Shown here: piece by piece, positions 7,529 to 15,338 of the stretch
How the letters are laid out: the number at the start of each line of letters is the position of its first letter
Numbering within the stretch: the stretch's first letter is position 1
Origin: Nocardioides sp. Root190
GTDB lineage: Bacteria; Actinomycetota; Actinomycetes; Propionibacteriales; Nocardioidaceae
DNA length: 37,135 bases
Direction of reading: 5' to 3'
Assembly: GCF_001428565.1 (NCBI RefSeq)
Contig: NZ_LMIA01000014.1
Location: forward strand, 1 to 37,135
Position numbers and translations under genes: made by a program
The notes under the pieces: generated by a model
What the model was told of the DNA's origin: nothing
What the model saw: only the letters and a program-made list of their open reading frames with translations
The model's database searches: none

Positions 7529-7571
7529 CTCATAACCCAGAGGTCGCAGGTTCAAATCCTGCCCCCGCTAC
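7529..7571 (+). other. attR-like 3' half of tRNA-Met (CAU)
   Basis: The order is anticodon loop CTCATAA (7529-7535), stem side CCCAG, variable region AGGTC, T stem GCAGG, T loop TTCAAAT, T stem CCTGC, acceptor CCCCGCT and discriminator A (7570). The upstream bases do not pair with CCCAG, so the 5' half of the gene is absent and this is a recombination product, not a tRNA gene. Bases 7537-7571 are repeated exactly at 16028-16062. Confidence 0.9.
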
Positions 7572-7578
7572 AAAGATC

Positions 7579-7612
7579 TTCAGGCCCGGAATCCATGGAT
7601 TCCGGGCCTGAA
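7579..7612. terminator. 34-bp perfect palindrome downstream of the tRNA fragment
   Basis: Two 17-bp arms (left arm TTCAGGCCCGGAATCCA) pair perfectly with no loop bases. It lies 8 bases past the tRNA 3' end and has no strong T-tract after it, which suits an actinobacterial intrinsic terminator for the tRNA. A covarying copy lies at 16067-16100. Confidence 0.7.
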
Positions 7613-7787
7613 GGCATTTCGAGGTCCGCGCCCCATCAGGAGGTGGGTCGGGCTCCACGACGTCCGGTGTCGTCCTTCCTCGGCGATTGGGCTGGGTGCA
7701 CAACTCGTGGCCCCGATGGTGTGCGGCGACCCGGAGATCTGCAGCGCTTGGCGCGGTTGACTCGACACATCCGTCCGAGGGGGTCAC

Positions 7788-10001
7788 GTGGAGCGCAAGC
7801 GCGCAGTGTGCACGGTCTGCGACATCGCCTGCCAACTGCAGGTCGAGGTCGAGGACGACAAGGTCCTGCGGGTCCTCCCGCCCGAGAACCCGGTGACCGC
7901 CGGCAACTACTGCCTCAAGGGCCTCTCCGCCCATCGGCTGTACGCCCTGGAGGAGCGTCTGCGTCAACCGCTTCGGCGGGTCGGTGAACGCGGGGAGGGG
8001 CGCTTCGAGCCGGTGAGCTGGGACGAGGCGATGGGCGAGATCGCCGAGCGCCTGGAGGTCCTGATCGAGAAGTACGGACCGGAGACCTTCGCCGTGTCCA
8101 CCTCGAACTGGAACACCAGCGTGGAGAACGGCCTGGGTCGCCGCGTGATGAACCTCCTCGGCTCCCCGAACTGGACCAGTGGCGTCGCCATGTGCATGGG
8201 CAACACCGCTGCCGTCAACAAGCTGACCTACGGCTGGTTCCCCTGGCCCGACCTGATCAACACCGACCTCGTCGTGCTGTTCGGGCACAACCCGCGCAAG
8301 CACTCGTGGACCCCGATCTACAACCTCGTGCGCCAGGCGCAGGCCAAGGGCGCCAAGCTCATCGTCCTCGACCCGCGCGTCAGCGGTCAGGCGGCGCGGG
8401 CCGACGTCCACCTCCAGTTGCGCTCCGGCACGGATGCGGCCATGTGCCTCGGCTGGCTCAACGTCATCATCGAGGAGGAGCTGTACGACAAGCAGTTCGT
8501 CCGCGACTGGTGCGTCGGCTTCGACGACCTCAAGGAGAGGGCCGCGGAGTATCCGCTCAGCAGGGTGCGCGAGCTGACCGGAGTCGCCGAGGAGGAAATC
8601 AGGCTCGCCGCCCGCATGTATGCGACGGCGCGGTCCGCGACGATTCCCTGGTCGCCCACCGTGGACCAGCAGGTGTCGTCGACCTCGATCATCCGGCTGC
8701 AATCGATCCTCCGCGCGATCTGCGGGCACCTGGACGTGCCGGGCGGTGAGCTGATCTACGGGTTCAACGAGGAGATGCTCTCCGAGACCTTCATCGAGCT
8801 CCACGAGGCGTTGTCTCCCCAGCAACGGGCCAAGCAGCTCGGGTACGACGAGTACCCCGCGTACACGCACCGCGCCGGTGAGCTGCTCGCCCCGCACACG
8901 AAGCGGGTCTTCGGTCACGAGTACGCCAACATCGTCATGGGGTCCTACATGGCCAACCCCACGTCGCTGTTCCGGGCCATGGCCACCGACGAGCCGTACC
9001 CGGTCCGTGCGTTCTTCTCCCTCGGCAACAACACGCTCATGAGCTACCCGAACCAGCAGCAGGTCAAGGCGGCCCTGCTGCGGCAGGAGCTCCTGGTCGT
9101 GCACGAGCTCTTCATGACCCCCACCGCCCGGCTCGCCGACTTCATCCTGCCGGGAGACACCTGGCTCGAGCGTCCTCACGTGCACGACTCCTTCGGCTGG
9201 CGATCGTGGCTGATCGCCTCGGAGAAGGCCGTGGACCCGCCCGCGGGGTGCAGGGGTGTCTTCGACTTCTGGCGCGACCTCGGTCACCGCATGGGCCTGG
9301 GCGACCACCTGCCGTGGGCGTCGGTGGAGGAGATGCTCGACTTCCGGCTGCAGCCGTTGGGCATCTCGTACCGGGAGTTCTGCGCGACCCACGACATGAA
9401 GATCGCGGCCAAGGAGTACCGGTCCTACCGCCGCACCGGCTTCGGCACCCCCAGCGGCAAGGTCGAGCTCCGGTCGTCGATCCTGGAGGACCTGGGCTTC
9501 GACCCGCTGCCCTATCACCGCGAGCTCCCGGAGGACCCGGACCACCCTTTCCGCGTTTTCGTGGGGGTGCGCGAGGATCCGTACTTCCAGACCGGGCAAC
9601 GTCAGCTGCCGTCGGCACGCCGACTGTCTCCGCTGCCGGCATTCTTCCTGCACCCGGAGGACGCCGACGAGCTCGGTCTCGCCCAGGGCGACTGGGCGGA
9701 GGTCAGCACACGGCACGGCTGCATCCAGGGCGTCATCGAGAGGCGCGGCGACATGTCTCGCCGGCACGTCCGGGTCCCGCACGGATGGTGGTTTCCCGAG
9801 CTGATCGACAGCGACACCGACGGTGCAGCCGATCGGCACAACGACGGCATCCTGGTCCCGGACGACCGGGAGTCACTGGACTACGAGCAGGGGACGCCGC
9901 AGCTCAAGGGCTTCCCCGGCGCGGTGCGACGCCTGGAGCGACCGCCGGCCCACATCGCCCGAACCGGCCTCCGATCCTCGGAGGAGGTCACGGCCCAGTG
10001 A
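7788..10001 (+). CDS. Acetylene hydratase homologue (W/Mo-bis-MGD, [4Fe-4S])
   Basis: The 737-aa product belongs to the DMSO reductase family and, from memory of the Pelobacter acetylenicus enzyme (730 aa), aligns with acetylene hydratase along its whole length, for example at RRxMNLLGSPNWTS and DKxFVxxWCVGF. That enzyme adds water to acetylene to give acetaldehyde without net redox. The [4Fe-4S] ligands are Cys8, Cys11, Cys15 and Cys42. Asp12 matches the catalytic Asp13, Lys44 matches Lys48, and Cys136 matches the metal ligand Cys141. In the hydrophobic pocket Ile13, Trp174 and Trp288 match Ile14, Trp179 and Trp293, while Met137 and Trp108 replace Ile142 and Ile113. The start is a GTG at 7788 behind GAGGGGG. 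There is no twin-arginine signal, so it should be cytoplasmic. Cofactor synthesis genes are absent from the window. A related hydratase with another alkyne substrate is possible. Confidence 0.85.
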   Translation: MERKRAVCTVCDIACQLQVEVEDDKVLRVLPPENPVTAGNYCLKGLSAHRLYALEERLRQPLRRVGERGEGRFEPVSWDEAMGEIAERLEVLIEKYGPETFAVSTSNWNTSVENGLGRRVMNLLGSPNWTSGVAMCMGNTAAVNKLTYGWFPWPDLINTDLVVLFGHNPRKHSWTPIYNLVRQAQAKGAKLIVLDPRVSGQAARADVHLQLRSGTDAAMCLGWLNVIIEEELYDKQFVRDWCVGFDDLKERAAEYPLSRVRELTGVAEEEIRLAARMYATARSATIPWSPTVDQQVSSTSIIRLQSILRAICGHLDVPGGELIYGFNEEMLSETFIELHEALSPQQRAKQLGYDEYPAYTHRAGELLAPHTKRVFGHEYANIVMGSYMANPTSLFRAMATDEPYPVRAFFSLGNNTLMSYPNQQQVKAALLRQELLVVHELFMTPTARLADFILPGDTWLERPHVHDSFGWRSWLIASEKAVDPPAGCRGVFDFWRDLGHRMGLGDHLPWASVEEMLDFRLQPLGISYREFCATHDMKIAAKEYRSYRRTGFGTPSGKVELRSSILEDLGFDPLPYHRELPEDPDHPFRVFVGVREDPYFQTGQRQLPSARRLSPLPAFFLHPEDADELGLAQGDWAEVSTRHGCIQGVIERRGDMSRRHVRVPHGWWFPELIDSDTDGAADRHNDGILVPDDRESLDYEQGTPQLKGFPGAVRRLERPPAHIARTGLRSSEEVTAQ

Positions 10002-10192
10002 GTGACGCCAGGCTCCCCATGAACCTCCGCGAGCGCCGCGCCGCCCTCGAACAGGCACTGCTCAATCGAGCCCTGCGAGCGAACAAGGGCAGGGTGGACC
10101 GGGCGATCACCCGGCTGGTCATGACCCAGATCCCCACCGTCGAGCCGGAGCCGGGACGGGCGAAGGTGGTCGACGGCACCGAGACCACCTGA
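9998..10192 (+). CDS. 64-aa protein translationally coupled to the acetylene hydratase
   Basis: The GTG start at 9998 overlaps the hydratase stop codon (GTGA) and has GGAGGAGG about ten bases upstream, so it should be translated together with the hydratase. The product is basic and helical in its first 45 residues (motif NLRERRAALEQALLNRALRANKG) and ends in an acidic, probably disordered tail. No cofactor-binding or metal-binding motif is visible. I do not recognise it. Its position suggests a small partner, chaperone-like helper or stability factor of the enzyme, which is inference. Confidence 0.7.
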   Translation: MSDARLPMNLRERRAALEQALLNRALRANKGRVDRAITRLVMTQIPTVEPEPGRAKVVDGTETT

Positions 10193-10335
10193 GCACCGTG
10201 GACCTCAGCAGGAGGTCGGCAGCCACGTCGGTCGGACGGGGTGGACGACGGTTCGCCTGTCCCAACCGCCGTGGGCTGTGCCATGGTTTGTGTGCTGGCT
10301 CGTCGGCCGGCACGGGCGTCGGGGGGTGTGCTGAG

Positions 10336-11556
10336 GTGATCGATTCTTCCGGCATCTCCGAGATCGCCCGGCAACTGATGCCCTACCGGGGCGCCCTCAC
10401 TGCCGAGGTGCTGGACGAGCTGGTCCGGGAGATCCCGGAGTTCTCCGGCGATGCGCGACTGGAGTCCCTCACCGAGGCATCTGCCACCGACAACATCGCT
10501 GCGGTCCTGCACGCACTGGCTCTCGGCTCGCGCCTGGACGTGATCGCGGTGCCCGCCGCCGGTCTCGAGCAGGCACGCATCCTCGCCCAGCGCGAAGTGC
10601 CGATGACCGTGCTCCTGCGCGCGTACCGGATCGGGCAGACACGCCTCGTCGAGGTCGCCCTCGAGCAGGTGAGCAGGCTCGGGATCGACCCGGGGGAGGT
10701 CGCCCCTCCACTGGTGCGTGCGGTCTCGACGTACGTCGACCGGATCTCGGACCAGGTGGCGAGGGCGTACGACGAGGAGCGCGAGCTCCGGGTGGGCAGC
10801 AAGGTCGCGCTGCGCCAGCACTGGGTCAGCGAGCTGCTGGCCTCGGACCGGGTCGACATCGCGCAGGCGGAGTCTGCGCTCAGGTACCGCCTCGACGGCT
10901 GGCATGTGGCTGTCGAGGTCTGGCTCGACCCGGGTGAGGACGACGAGGCGGCGGTCGGCGCGTTCGATCGGGTCGTCGCCCTGCTGCGGCGCTCGGTGCG
11001 CGTGTCGGGCGACCCCCTCAGCGTGCCCTTCGACAGCTCACAAATGAGGGTGTGGCTGCCGCTCGTCGGCCCCACGCCGCTCGACGCCGAGGTGCTGGGG
11101 GAGGAGCTCGCGAAGACGAGGGCGCCGCTGCGCCTGGCCGTCGGTGACGTGTGTCGTGGTCTCTCCGGGTTCCGCTCGACTGCCCGCTCGGCGAGCCGGG
11201 TCAAGGCGCTGGCGGTCGCGAGGGGACCGCGGGCTCCCGTCGTCCTCACCCACGCCGACGTGGCTCCCGTCGCGCTGGTCTGTGACGACGAGGATGCCGT
11301 CGACCAGTTCGTCGAGAGCACCCTCGGTGACCTTGCTGCCGCCGATGCGCGCAGTGCGGGGCTGCGCGAGACGCTGTTGGTCTACCTCGAGTCCAACCGG
11401 AACCACCAGCTCACTGCTAGCAAGCTCCACGTCCATCGCAACACCGTCCACTACCGGGTGCAACAGGCCATGGAGCAGGTGGGCCACGATCTCGGCACCG
11501 ACACGTTGAGCCTGCAGTTGGCGCTCTCGATCTGTCGATGGCGCCCACGCACCTGA
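10336..11556 (+). CDS. PucR-family transcriptional regulator
   Basis: The 406-aa product ends with the characteristic PucR C-terminal helix-turn-helix at about residues 345-400 (motif LTASKLHVHRNTVHYRVQQ). The N-terminal 160 residues are helical and resemble the RsbRD-like input domain found in many actinobacterial members of this family; the middle is the CdaR-like GGDEF-related region. I chose the GTG at 10336 because the frame upstream of it (back to 10198) reads as low-complexity basic residues. It follows the hydratase and its small partner on the same strand after a 143-bp gap, so it probably senses the substrate or a product and controls the hydratase; this is inferred from position. 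Confidence 0.85.
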   Translation: MIDSSGISEIARQLMPYRGALTAEVLDELVREIPEFSGDARLESLTEASATDNIAAVLHALALGSRLDVIAVPAAGLEQARILAQREVPMTVLLRAYRIGQTRLVEVALEQVSRLGIDPGEVAPPLVRAVSTYVDRISDQVARAYDEERELRVGSKVALRQHWVSELLASDRVDIAQAESALRYRLDGWHVAVEVWLDPGEDDEAAVGAFDRVVALLRRSVRVSGDPLSVPFDSSQMRVWLPLVGPTPLDAEVLGEELAKTRAPLRLAVGDVCRGLSGFRSTARSASRVKALAVARGPRAPVVLTHADVAPVALVCDDEDAVDQFVESTLGDLAAADARSAGLRETLLVYLESNRNHQLTASKLHVHRNTVHYRVQQAMEQVGHDLGTDTLSLQLALSICRWRPRT

Positions 11557-11569
11557 GTCGGTGAGTGCC

Positions 11570-12040
11570 CTACGTGGCAGCAGGTCGCGCCAGCGCGAAG
11601 TGGCACAGGTAGCGCAACCGGTCGCCGTCGCGGTAGTGGGACGTGGCGAGCCAGAGGCCGTCGTCGATGGCGACGAGCTCGTCGTGGAAGCGGCGTACGG
11701 ACGCGGGATTGCTGTCGTTGTCGTGATCGAGGAGGACGACGGACCGGTCGCCGAAGAGGGAGGGAGTGGTGCGGGCGGTGAACCGGTAGTGCCTCAGCTC
11801 CACCGGCCCGAGCCCCAACCTGTTGAGGCCGGTCACGGCGCCGTCCTGGTCGCGCTCGAAGACCTTGCCGCGCCAGAGTCGCAGGTTCCTGACAAGGGGT
11901 CGCCCCAGGTGGCCGTTCAGCACCACGCCGTCCATCCGGGTGTCCAGTTGCGACAGGTCTGGCACCGAGCCCGTGGCGTGCAGGGCACGCAGGTCCTGCC
12001 CGCGGAGGGCGGCCAGGCGCGAGCGCGGCGAGGCGCTCAT
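11570..12040 (-). CDS. Conserved hypothetical protein coupled to the TetR gene
   Basis: The 156-aa product shows no membrane helix or signal. Its C-terminal two thirds is beta-rich, with motifs LWRGKVFERD, GLNRLGLGPVELRHYRF and VVLLDHDNDSNPASVRRFHDEL, the look of a lipocalin-like or steroid-binding barrel, but I cannot assign it. Its ATG overlaps the TetR stop (ATGA), so it is co-translated with the regulator. It ends 13 bp from the PucR-family gene in convergent orientation. Confidence 0.7.
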   Translation of the reverse strand: MSASPRSRLAALRGQDLRALHATGSVPDLSQLDTRMDGVVLNGHLGRPLVRNLRLWRGKVFERDQDGAVTGLNRLGLGPVELRHYRFTARTTPSLFGDRSVVLLDHDNDSNPASVRRFHDELVAIDDGLWLATSHYRDGDRLRYLCHFALARPAAT

Positions 12041-12609
12041 GTGGGAGCCGCCAGCATCGGGACGATCCTGTCGCGCACAGTGCGGATCGGTGCGGTCGAG
12101 CGCTTGACCCGGGACATGCTGATCGCTCCCTCCAGGGCGCTGATGCAGACCATCGCGAGGTCGGTGGCTGCGTCGGGATCGTGTCCCGACCGCGTCAGGA
12201 CTGCGGTCAGGCCGGTGTGCCAGTCGTCGATGATCGAGCTGATCACCGGACCGAGCGCGGCGTCGCCGTAGGCCTCCTGGGCCGCCGCACCGACGGGGCA
12301 ACCGGCCGCGAACTCCGACGTGGCGAGCTGGTGCTCGTAGTGGTCGCAGATGCCCGCGAACACCTCATCAGGACGGGTGCCCTGGCTCGCCGCTTCGCGC
12401 AGGATCGTGGTGACCAGGCCGCCCGCCCACCCCAGCGCGTCGGTGAGCAGCTCGGCCCGTCCGCCGGGGAAGTGGAAGCCGACGGAGCCGCGCGGGCCTC
12501 GACTGTGGCGCAGGACCTCGGCGATCGAGGTGCCAGCGACGCCCTTCTCCCGCAGCAGCAGTGCGGCGCTGGTGATCATGCGCTGTCTTGTGTCGGTCTT
12601 CACACCCAC
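12037..12609 (-). CDS. TetR/AcrR-family repressor (LmrA/YxaF-like)
   Basis: The 190-aa product has an N-terminal TetR helix-turn-helix at about residues 8-55 (motif KGVAGTSIAEVLRHS, then GFHFPGGRAELL, typical of the LmrA/YxaF branch) and a helical ligand-binding domain with the CPVG motif seen in that branch. The GTG at 12609 is preceded by GAGGAG with a 9-base spacer; a GTG two codons later is the alternative. It is transcribed divergently from the alcohol dehydrogenase operon, and the gap between them holds a dyad. It should repress that operon and itself, with an aldehyde or other small electrophile as a plausible inducer (inference). Confidence 0.9.
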   Translation of the reverse strand: MGVKTDTRQRMITSAALLLREKGVAGTSIAEVLRHSRGPRGSVGFHFPGGRAELLTDALGWAGGLVTTILREAASQGTRPDEVFAGICDHYEHQLATSEFAAGCPVGAAAQEAYGDAALGPVISSIIDDWHTGLTAVLTRSGHDPDAATDLAMVCISALEGAISMSRVKRSTAPIRTVRDRIVPMLAAPT

Positions 12610-12634
12610 TTGGCCAGACTCCTCGATCTCGACA

Positions 12635-12655
12635 TATGCTCTGCGACATAGCATA
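12635..12655. promoter_or_regulatory. Candidate TetR operator
   Basis: TATGCT (12635-12640) and AGCATA (12650-12655) form perfect 6-bp arms around a 9-bp spacer. The dyad lies in the 63-bp gap between the TetR gene and the divergent dehydrogenase gene, overlapping the likely promoters. Confidence 0.6.
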
Positions 12656-12672
12656 GCAAAGGAGCATGTGAA

Positions 12673-13839
12673 ATGCGTGAACTGACCTTCGTTCGGACGG
12701 GCCATCTGGAGTGGCGCGACCGGCCCGACCCCGCGATCAGCGAACCGACCGACGCGTTGGTCCGGCCGTTCGTCGCCAGCCGCTGCGACGGTGACTGCCT
12801 CCCGCTGCATCGGTCGGTGTCGCGCCCGATGCAAGCGGGGCTGAAACTGGGTCTCATCGATCCCGTGGTCGCCTCGATCGTCGGTCATGTGCCCTTCCAG
12901 GGGCCGTTCGCGATCGGCCACGAATGCGTGGCACAGGTGACCGCGGTCGGCTCCGGAGTCACGGGGCTCGCCGTCGGCGATGTCGTCGTCGTTCCGTGGG
13001 CGATCTCGTGCGGCACCTGCGAGGAATGCCGGCTTGGCTTGACCGCCAAGTGCTCCACGATGAGCGCGGGCAGTCCCGGATGGGAGTTGGCCGCCTTCGG
13101 GTTCGGCCCGGCGTCGGGTGCTTGGGGCGGCATGGTCGCCGATGCGTTGCGCATCCCGTTCGCCGACCACATGCTCGTCAAGGTCCCCGAGGGGGTCGAC
13201 CCGCTGCGGGTTGCGGCGGCCAGTGACAACCTCGCCGACGCCTGGCGCTCCGTCGTGCCGCCGCTGCGCCAGCGTCCCGGCGGCCGGGTCCTGGTGATCG
13301 GTGGGGGAGGGCAGAGCATCGGCCTGTACGCCGCCGGCCTCGCGGTCGCGCATGGCGCGTCTGTCGTCGACTACCTCGACGACAGGGACGGCAGGCTCGA
13401 GGTCGCGGAGTCCTTCGGGGCGCGCGTGCATCGCGTCGACAAGGCGCGACGTCGATCCGTGCTTCCCGCACTGCCTGGTCGGTATGACGTCGCCGTCGAG
13501 GCCTCCTCACATCCTCAAGGTCTGCGCGACGCACTGCGGGCCCTGCGGCCCGGAGGGACCTGCACCGGCACCGGCTACTACCTGCGCCCAGGCACCAAGC
13601 TGCCGGTGATGGACATGTATGCCACCAGCGCAACGCTGCACGTCGGTGTCTCGCACGTGCGCCCGGTGCTCCCGGACCTGCTCGACTTCATCGCCACCAC
13701 TGGGTTCGAGGCCGAACGGGTCACCAGCCTGGTCGCGGACTGGGACGACGCTCCCGAGGCCTACCAAGCCCACACCACCAAGCTCGTCCTCCATCGCCCG
13801 CCACTCGGCACCATCTCGCAACCAGAAAGCCATTCATGA
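12673..13839 (+). CDS. Zinc-dependent alcohol dehydrogenase (MDR family)
   Basis: The 388-aa product has the complete zinc MDR signature: Cys38 and the GHECV motif for the catalytic zinc, four clustered cysteines (CGTCEECRLGLTAKC) for the structural zinc, and a nucleotide-binding loop (VLVIGGGGQSIG). It should interconvert an alcohol and an aldehyde or ketone with NAD(P). The ATG at 12673 follows AAAGGAG. It opens a five-gene operon; its stop overlaps the next start (ATGA). Within an island carrying acetylene hydratase it could act on acetaldehyde, but the substrate cannot be read from sequence, and no CoA-acylating acetaldehyde dehydrogenase is present in the window. Confidence 0.88.
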   Translation: MRELTFVRTGHLEWRDRPDPAISEPTDALVRPFVASRCDGDCLPLHRSVSRPMQAGLKLGLIDPVVASIVGHVPFQGPFAIGHECVAQVTAVGSGVTGLAVGDVVVVPWAISCGTCEECRLGLTAKCSTMSAGSPGWELAAFGFGPASGAWGGMVADALRIPFADHMLVKVPEGVDPLRVAAASDNLADAWRSVVPPLRQRPGGRVLVIGGGGQSIGLYAAGLAVAHGASVVDYLDDRDGRLEVAESFGARVHRVDKARRRSVLPALPGRYDVAVEASSHPQGLRDALRALRPGGTCTGTGYYLRPGTKLPVMDMYATSATLHVGVSHVRPVLPDLLDFIATTGFEAERVTSLVADWDDAPEAYQAHTTKLVLHRPPLGTISQPESHS

Positions 13840-14315
13840 CCGTCATCACCGTGAACGCCCCCGTAGGCCGGTTCACCACCGATCAGCGTCGTACGCTCGC
13901 GCAGACCCTCACCGACGCCGTCCTCGTGCCGGAAGTCGGCCAGTTCGAGCCGGCAGCGCGGGTCGGTTTCCAGGTCCACTTCCGCGACTACCAGCCCGAC
14001 CAGATCGCCGTCAGTGGCCTGCTCGTCTCTGACTTCCCCGAGGCGCCGGACGTGATGGTGATCGACCTGGCCGTGATGGACGCCGACTGGAGCCAAGCGG
14101 TCCGCGAGGTCGTGATCACCCGCCTCCTGCGCGCCATGGCCGACGCGTGCGACCTGCCCGACCCGCAGCCGGCCTGGTGGGTCACCTTCCGAGTCATCGA
14201 CGAGGGCAGCTGGGGTGCCAGTGGCGGCGTCCTGTCGGTCCTCAACCTCCTCGACAGCGGCGTGTTCACCCCCGAACGTGCCGACGCCATCCGACAAGCC
14301 CTCGCCATCCGCTGA
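13836..14315 (+). CDS. Tautomerase-superfamily protein lacking the catalytic Pro1
   Basis: The 159-aa product has the double beta-alpha-beta length and pattern of the cis-CaaD/MSAD tautomerase families (motif FTTDQRRTLAQTLTDAV near the N terminus, and WVTFRVIDEGSWGASG near the C terminus). After the initiator Met the second residue is Thr, so the N-terminal proline that these enzymes use as base or acid is missing at this start and no alternative start supplies it. It may be a non-catalytic partner of the next protein, or have a different activity. Its start overlaps the dehydrogenase stop. Confidence 0.75.
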   Translation: MTVITVNAPVGRFTTDQRRTLAQTLTDAVLVPEVGQFEPAARVGFQVHFRDYQPDQIAVSGLLVSDFPEAPDVMVIDLAVMDADWSQAVREVVITRLLRAMADACDLPDPQPAWWVTFRVIDEGSWGASGGVLSVLNLLDSGVFTPERADAIRQALAIR

Positions 14316-14350
14316 CCCGGCTACCCGAACCCCACGAAAGGAACACCGTC

Positions 14351-14788
14351 ATGCCTCAGATCCAGCTCACCGTCTCCACCGGCACCCTCACCGAGGAGGG
14401 CGCATCCACGATCCAGGCGCAGTTGGCCGCAACCTTGCTGAAGTGGGAGGGCGCCCCGGACACGGCCTTCTTCCGCGCGCAAGCCTGGGCCTTTCTCCAC
14501 GAGCTCCCCGCCGGCGCCCAGATCACTGCGGAGGATGACGAGCCGCGCTTCCGTGTCGACGTGACCGTCCCCGCCGGTGCCCTGAACGACGAACGCCGCG
14601 CCGGCCTCGTTCGCGAGGTGACCGCCCAGGTCCTGGCCGCCGCAGGACTGGCCGCCGACCAGGCCCTGCGGGTCTGGGTGCTGATCCACGAACAGGCCGA
14701 CGGCACCTGGGGCGCGGGCGGACAGATCTTCCGCTATGCCGACCTCGTCGCCCTCGCCGCTTCTCCCGGGGGAGATCGCCATGAGTGA
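14351..14788 (+). CDS. Tautomerase-superfamily protein with N-terminal proline
   Basis: The 145-aa product starts Met-Pro-Gln, so removal of Met exposes the catalytic Pro1 of the tautomerase superfamily. The length and the two beta-alpha-beta halves (motif LTEEGASTIQAQLAATL; then WVLIHEQADGTWGAGGQIF) match the fused-subunit families of the cis-CaaD/MSAD type. The ATG at 14351 follows AAAGGA. It probably pairs with the upstream paralogue, perhaps as a hetero-oligomer of one active and one inactive chain. The substrate is unknown. Confidence 0.8.
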   Translation: MPQIQLTVSTGTLTEEGASTIQAQLAATLLKWEGAPDTAFFRAQAWAFLHELPAGAQITAEDDEPRFRVDVTVPAGALNDERRAGLVREVTAQVLAAAGLAADQALRVWVLIHEQADGTWGAGGQIFRYADLVALAASPGGDRHE

Positions 14789-15338
14789 CTTCACGTTGCC
14801 GGAGCTGCCGACAGAATCGCGCGCGATTCTGGAGAAGGTCGTGCCGCCGCCGTACCGCCCGCCGCTGCTCTACCTCGCCATGGGCGCCAACCCAGCAGTG
14901 CTCCGCTCCTACGCCGAAGGACCTCTCCTCAGCCTGCACGGCCTGATGCACACCGGCCAACTGGACCCCATGGATCGCGAGCTCGCCATCCTGCGGGTCA
15001 CCGGCCGCTGTCGAGCCGAGCACGAGTGGGGCGTCCATGTGGCCTACTTCGGCAAGACCTCCGGACTCACCGACAGCCAGGTCGACGCGACCGTCACCGA
15101 CGCTGAGCCGTCACCTGCCTGGACCGATCGGCAGCGCGCGATCATCGCCCTCACCGACGCGATTGTTGACCGACGCCCACTCCACGATGACGAAGGCAAG
15201 CTGGTCGGCTCCTCCCTGTCTGACGCCGAACGAATCGAGTTCCTCGCACTCTCGTCGGCGTACCTCGGCATCGCCGCCCTATGCCAGGTCCTCCAGATCC
15301 CCGCTGAACCCGGCGCACCGACCTTTCCGCTCGCATGA
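14781..15338 (+). CDS. Carboxymuconolactone decarboxylase-like (AhpD-fold) protein
   Basis: The 185-aa product is all-helical and carries the CMD/AhpD core (motif DRELAILRVTGRCRAEHEWGVHV at about residues 71-93, with the EW and H positions typical of the family). Members act as gamma-carboxymuconolactone decarboxylases or as peroxidase-like redox proteins; here the CxxC pair of true AhpD is missing, so a decarboxylase-like or unknown role is more likely. The ATG at 14781 has GGGGGAG upstream and overlaps the preceding gene by 8 bp. Confidence 0.85.
   Translation: MSDFTLPELPTESRAILEKVVPPPYRPPLLYLAMGANPAVLRSYAEGPLLSLHGLMHTGQLDPMDRELAILRVTGRCRAEHEWGVHVAYFGKTSGLTDSQVDATVTDAEPSPAWTDRQRAIIALTDAIVDRRPLHDDEGKLVGSSLSDAERIEFLALSSAYLGIAALCQVLQIPAEPGAPTFPLA

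Larger units (their letters stand above)
1..7571. mobile_element. Right end of a tRNA-associated integrative element
   Basis: The segment ends at a 3' tRNA-Met fragment, and a complete tyrosine recombinase gene starts about 165 bp inside that boundary, which is the normal arrangement for elements that integrate into the 3' end of a tRNA gene. The cargo is a run of short unrelated hypothetical genes with lower-looking GC than the rest of the window. Since the tRNA fragment lacks its 5' half, the intact tRNA and the left end should lie to the left of base 1. No conjugation, replication, phage structural or excisionase gene is visible inside the window, so whether this is an ICE, a phage relic or a simple island cannot be decided. 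Confidence 0.7.

Noticed and set aside
7529..7571. Functional tRNA-Met gene
   Set aside because: The D arm, the 5' acceptor strand and the 5' side of the anticodon stem are absent upstream of the fragment; the same holds for the copy at 16028.
7530..9839. A 769-codon open frame on the minus strand
   Set aside because: It is the antisense shadow of the acetylene hydratase gene, has a composition rich in Val, Asp, Gly and Arg without any domain pattern, and runs through the att site.
7788..10001. Formate dehydrogenase or assimilatory nitrate reductase
   Set aside because: The metal ligand region reads AMCMGN, not the Sec/Cys-His context of formate dehydrogenases, and the CxxCDxxC start with Asp12 plus the GSPNWTS segment match acetylene hydratase.
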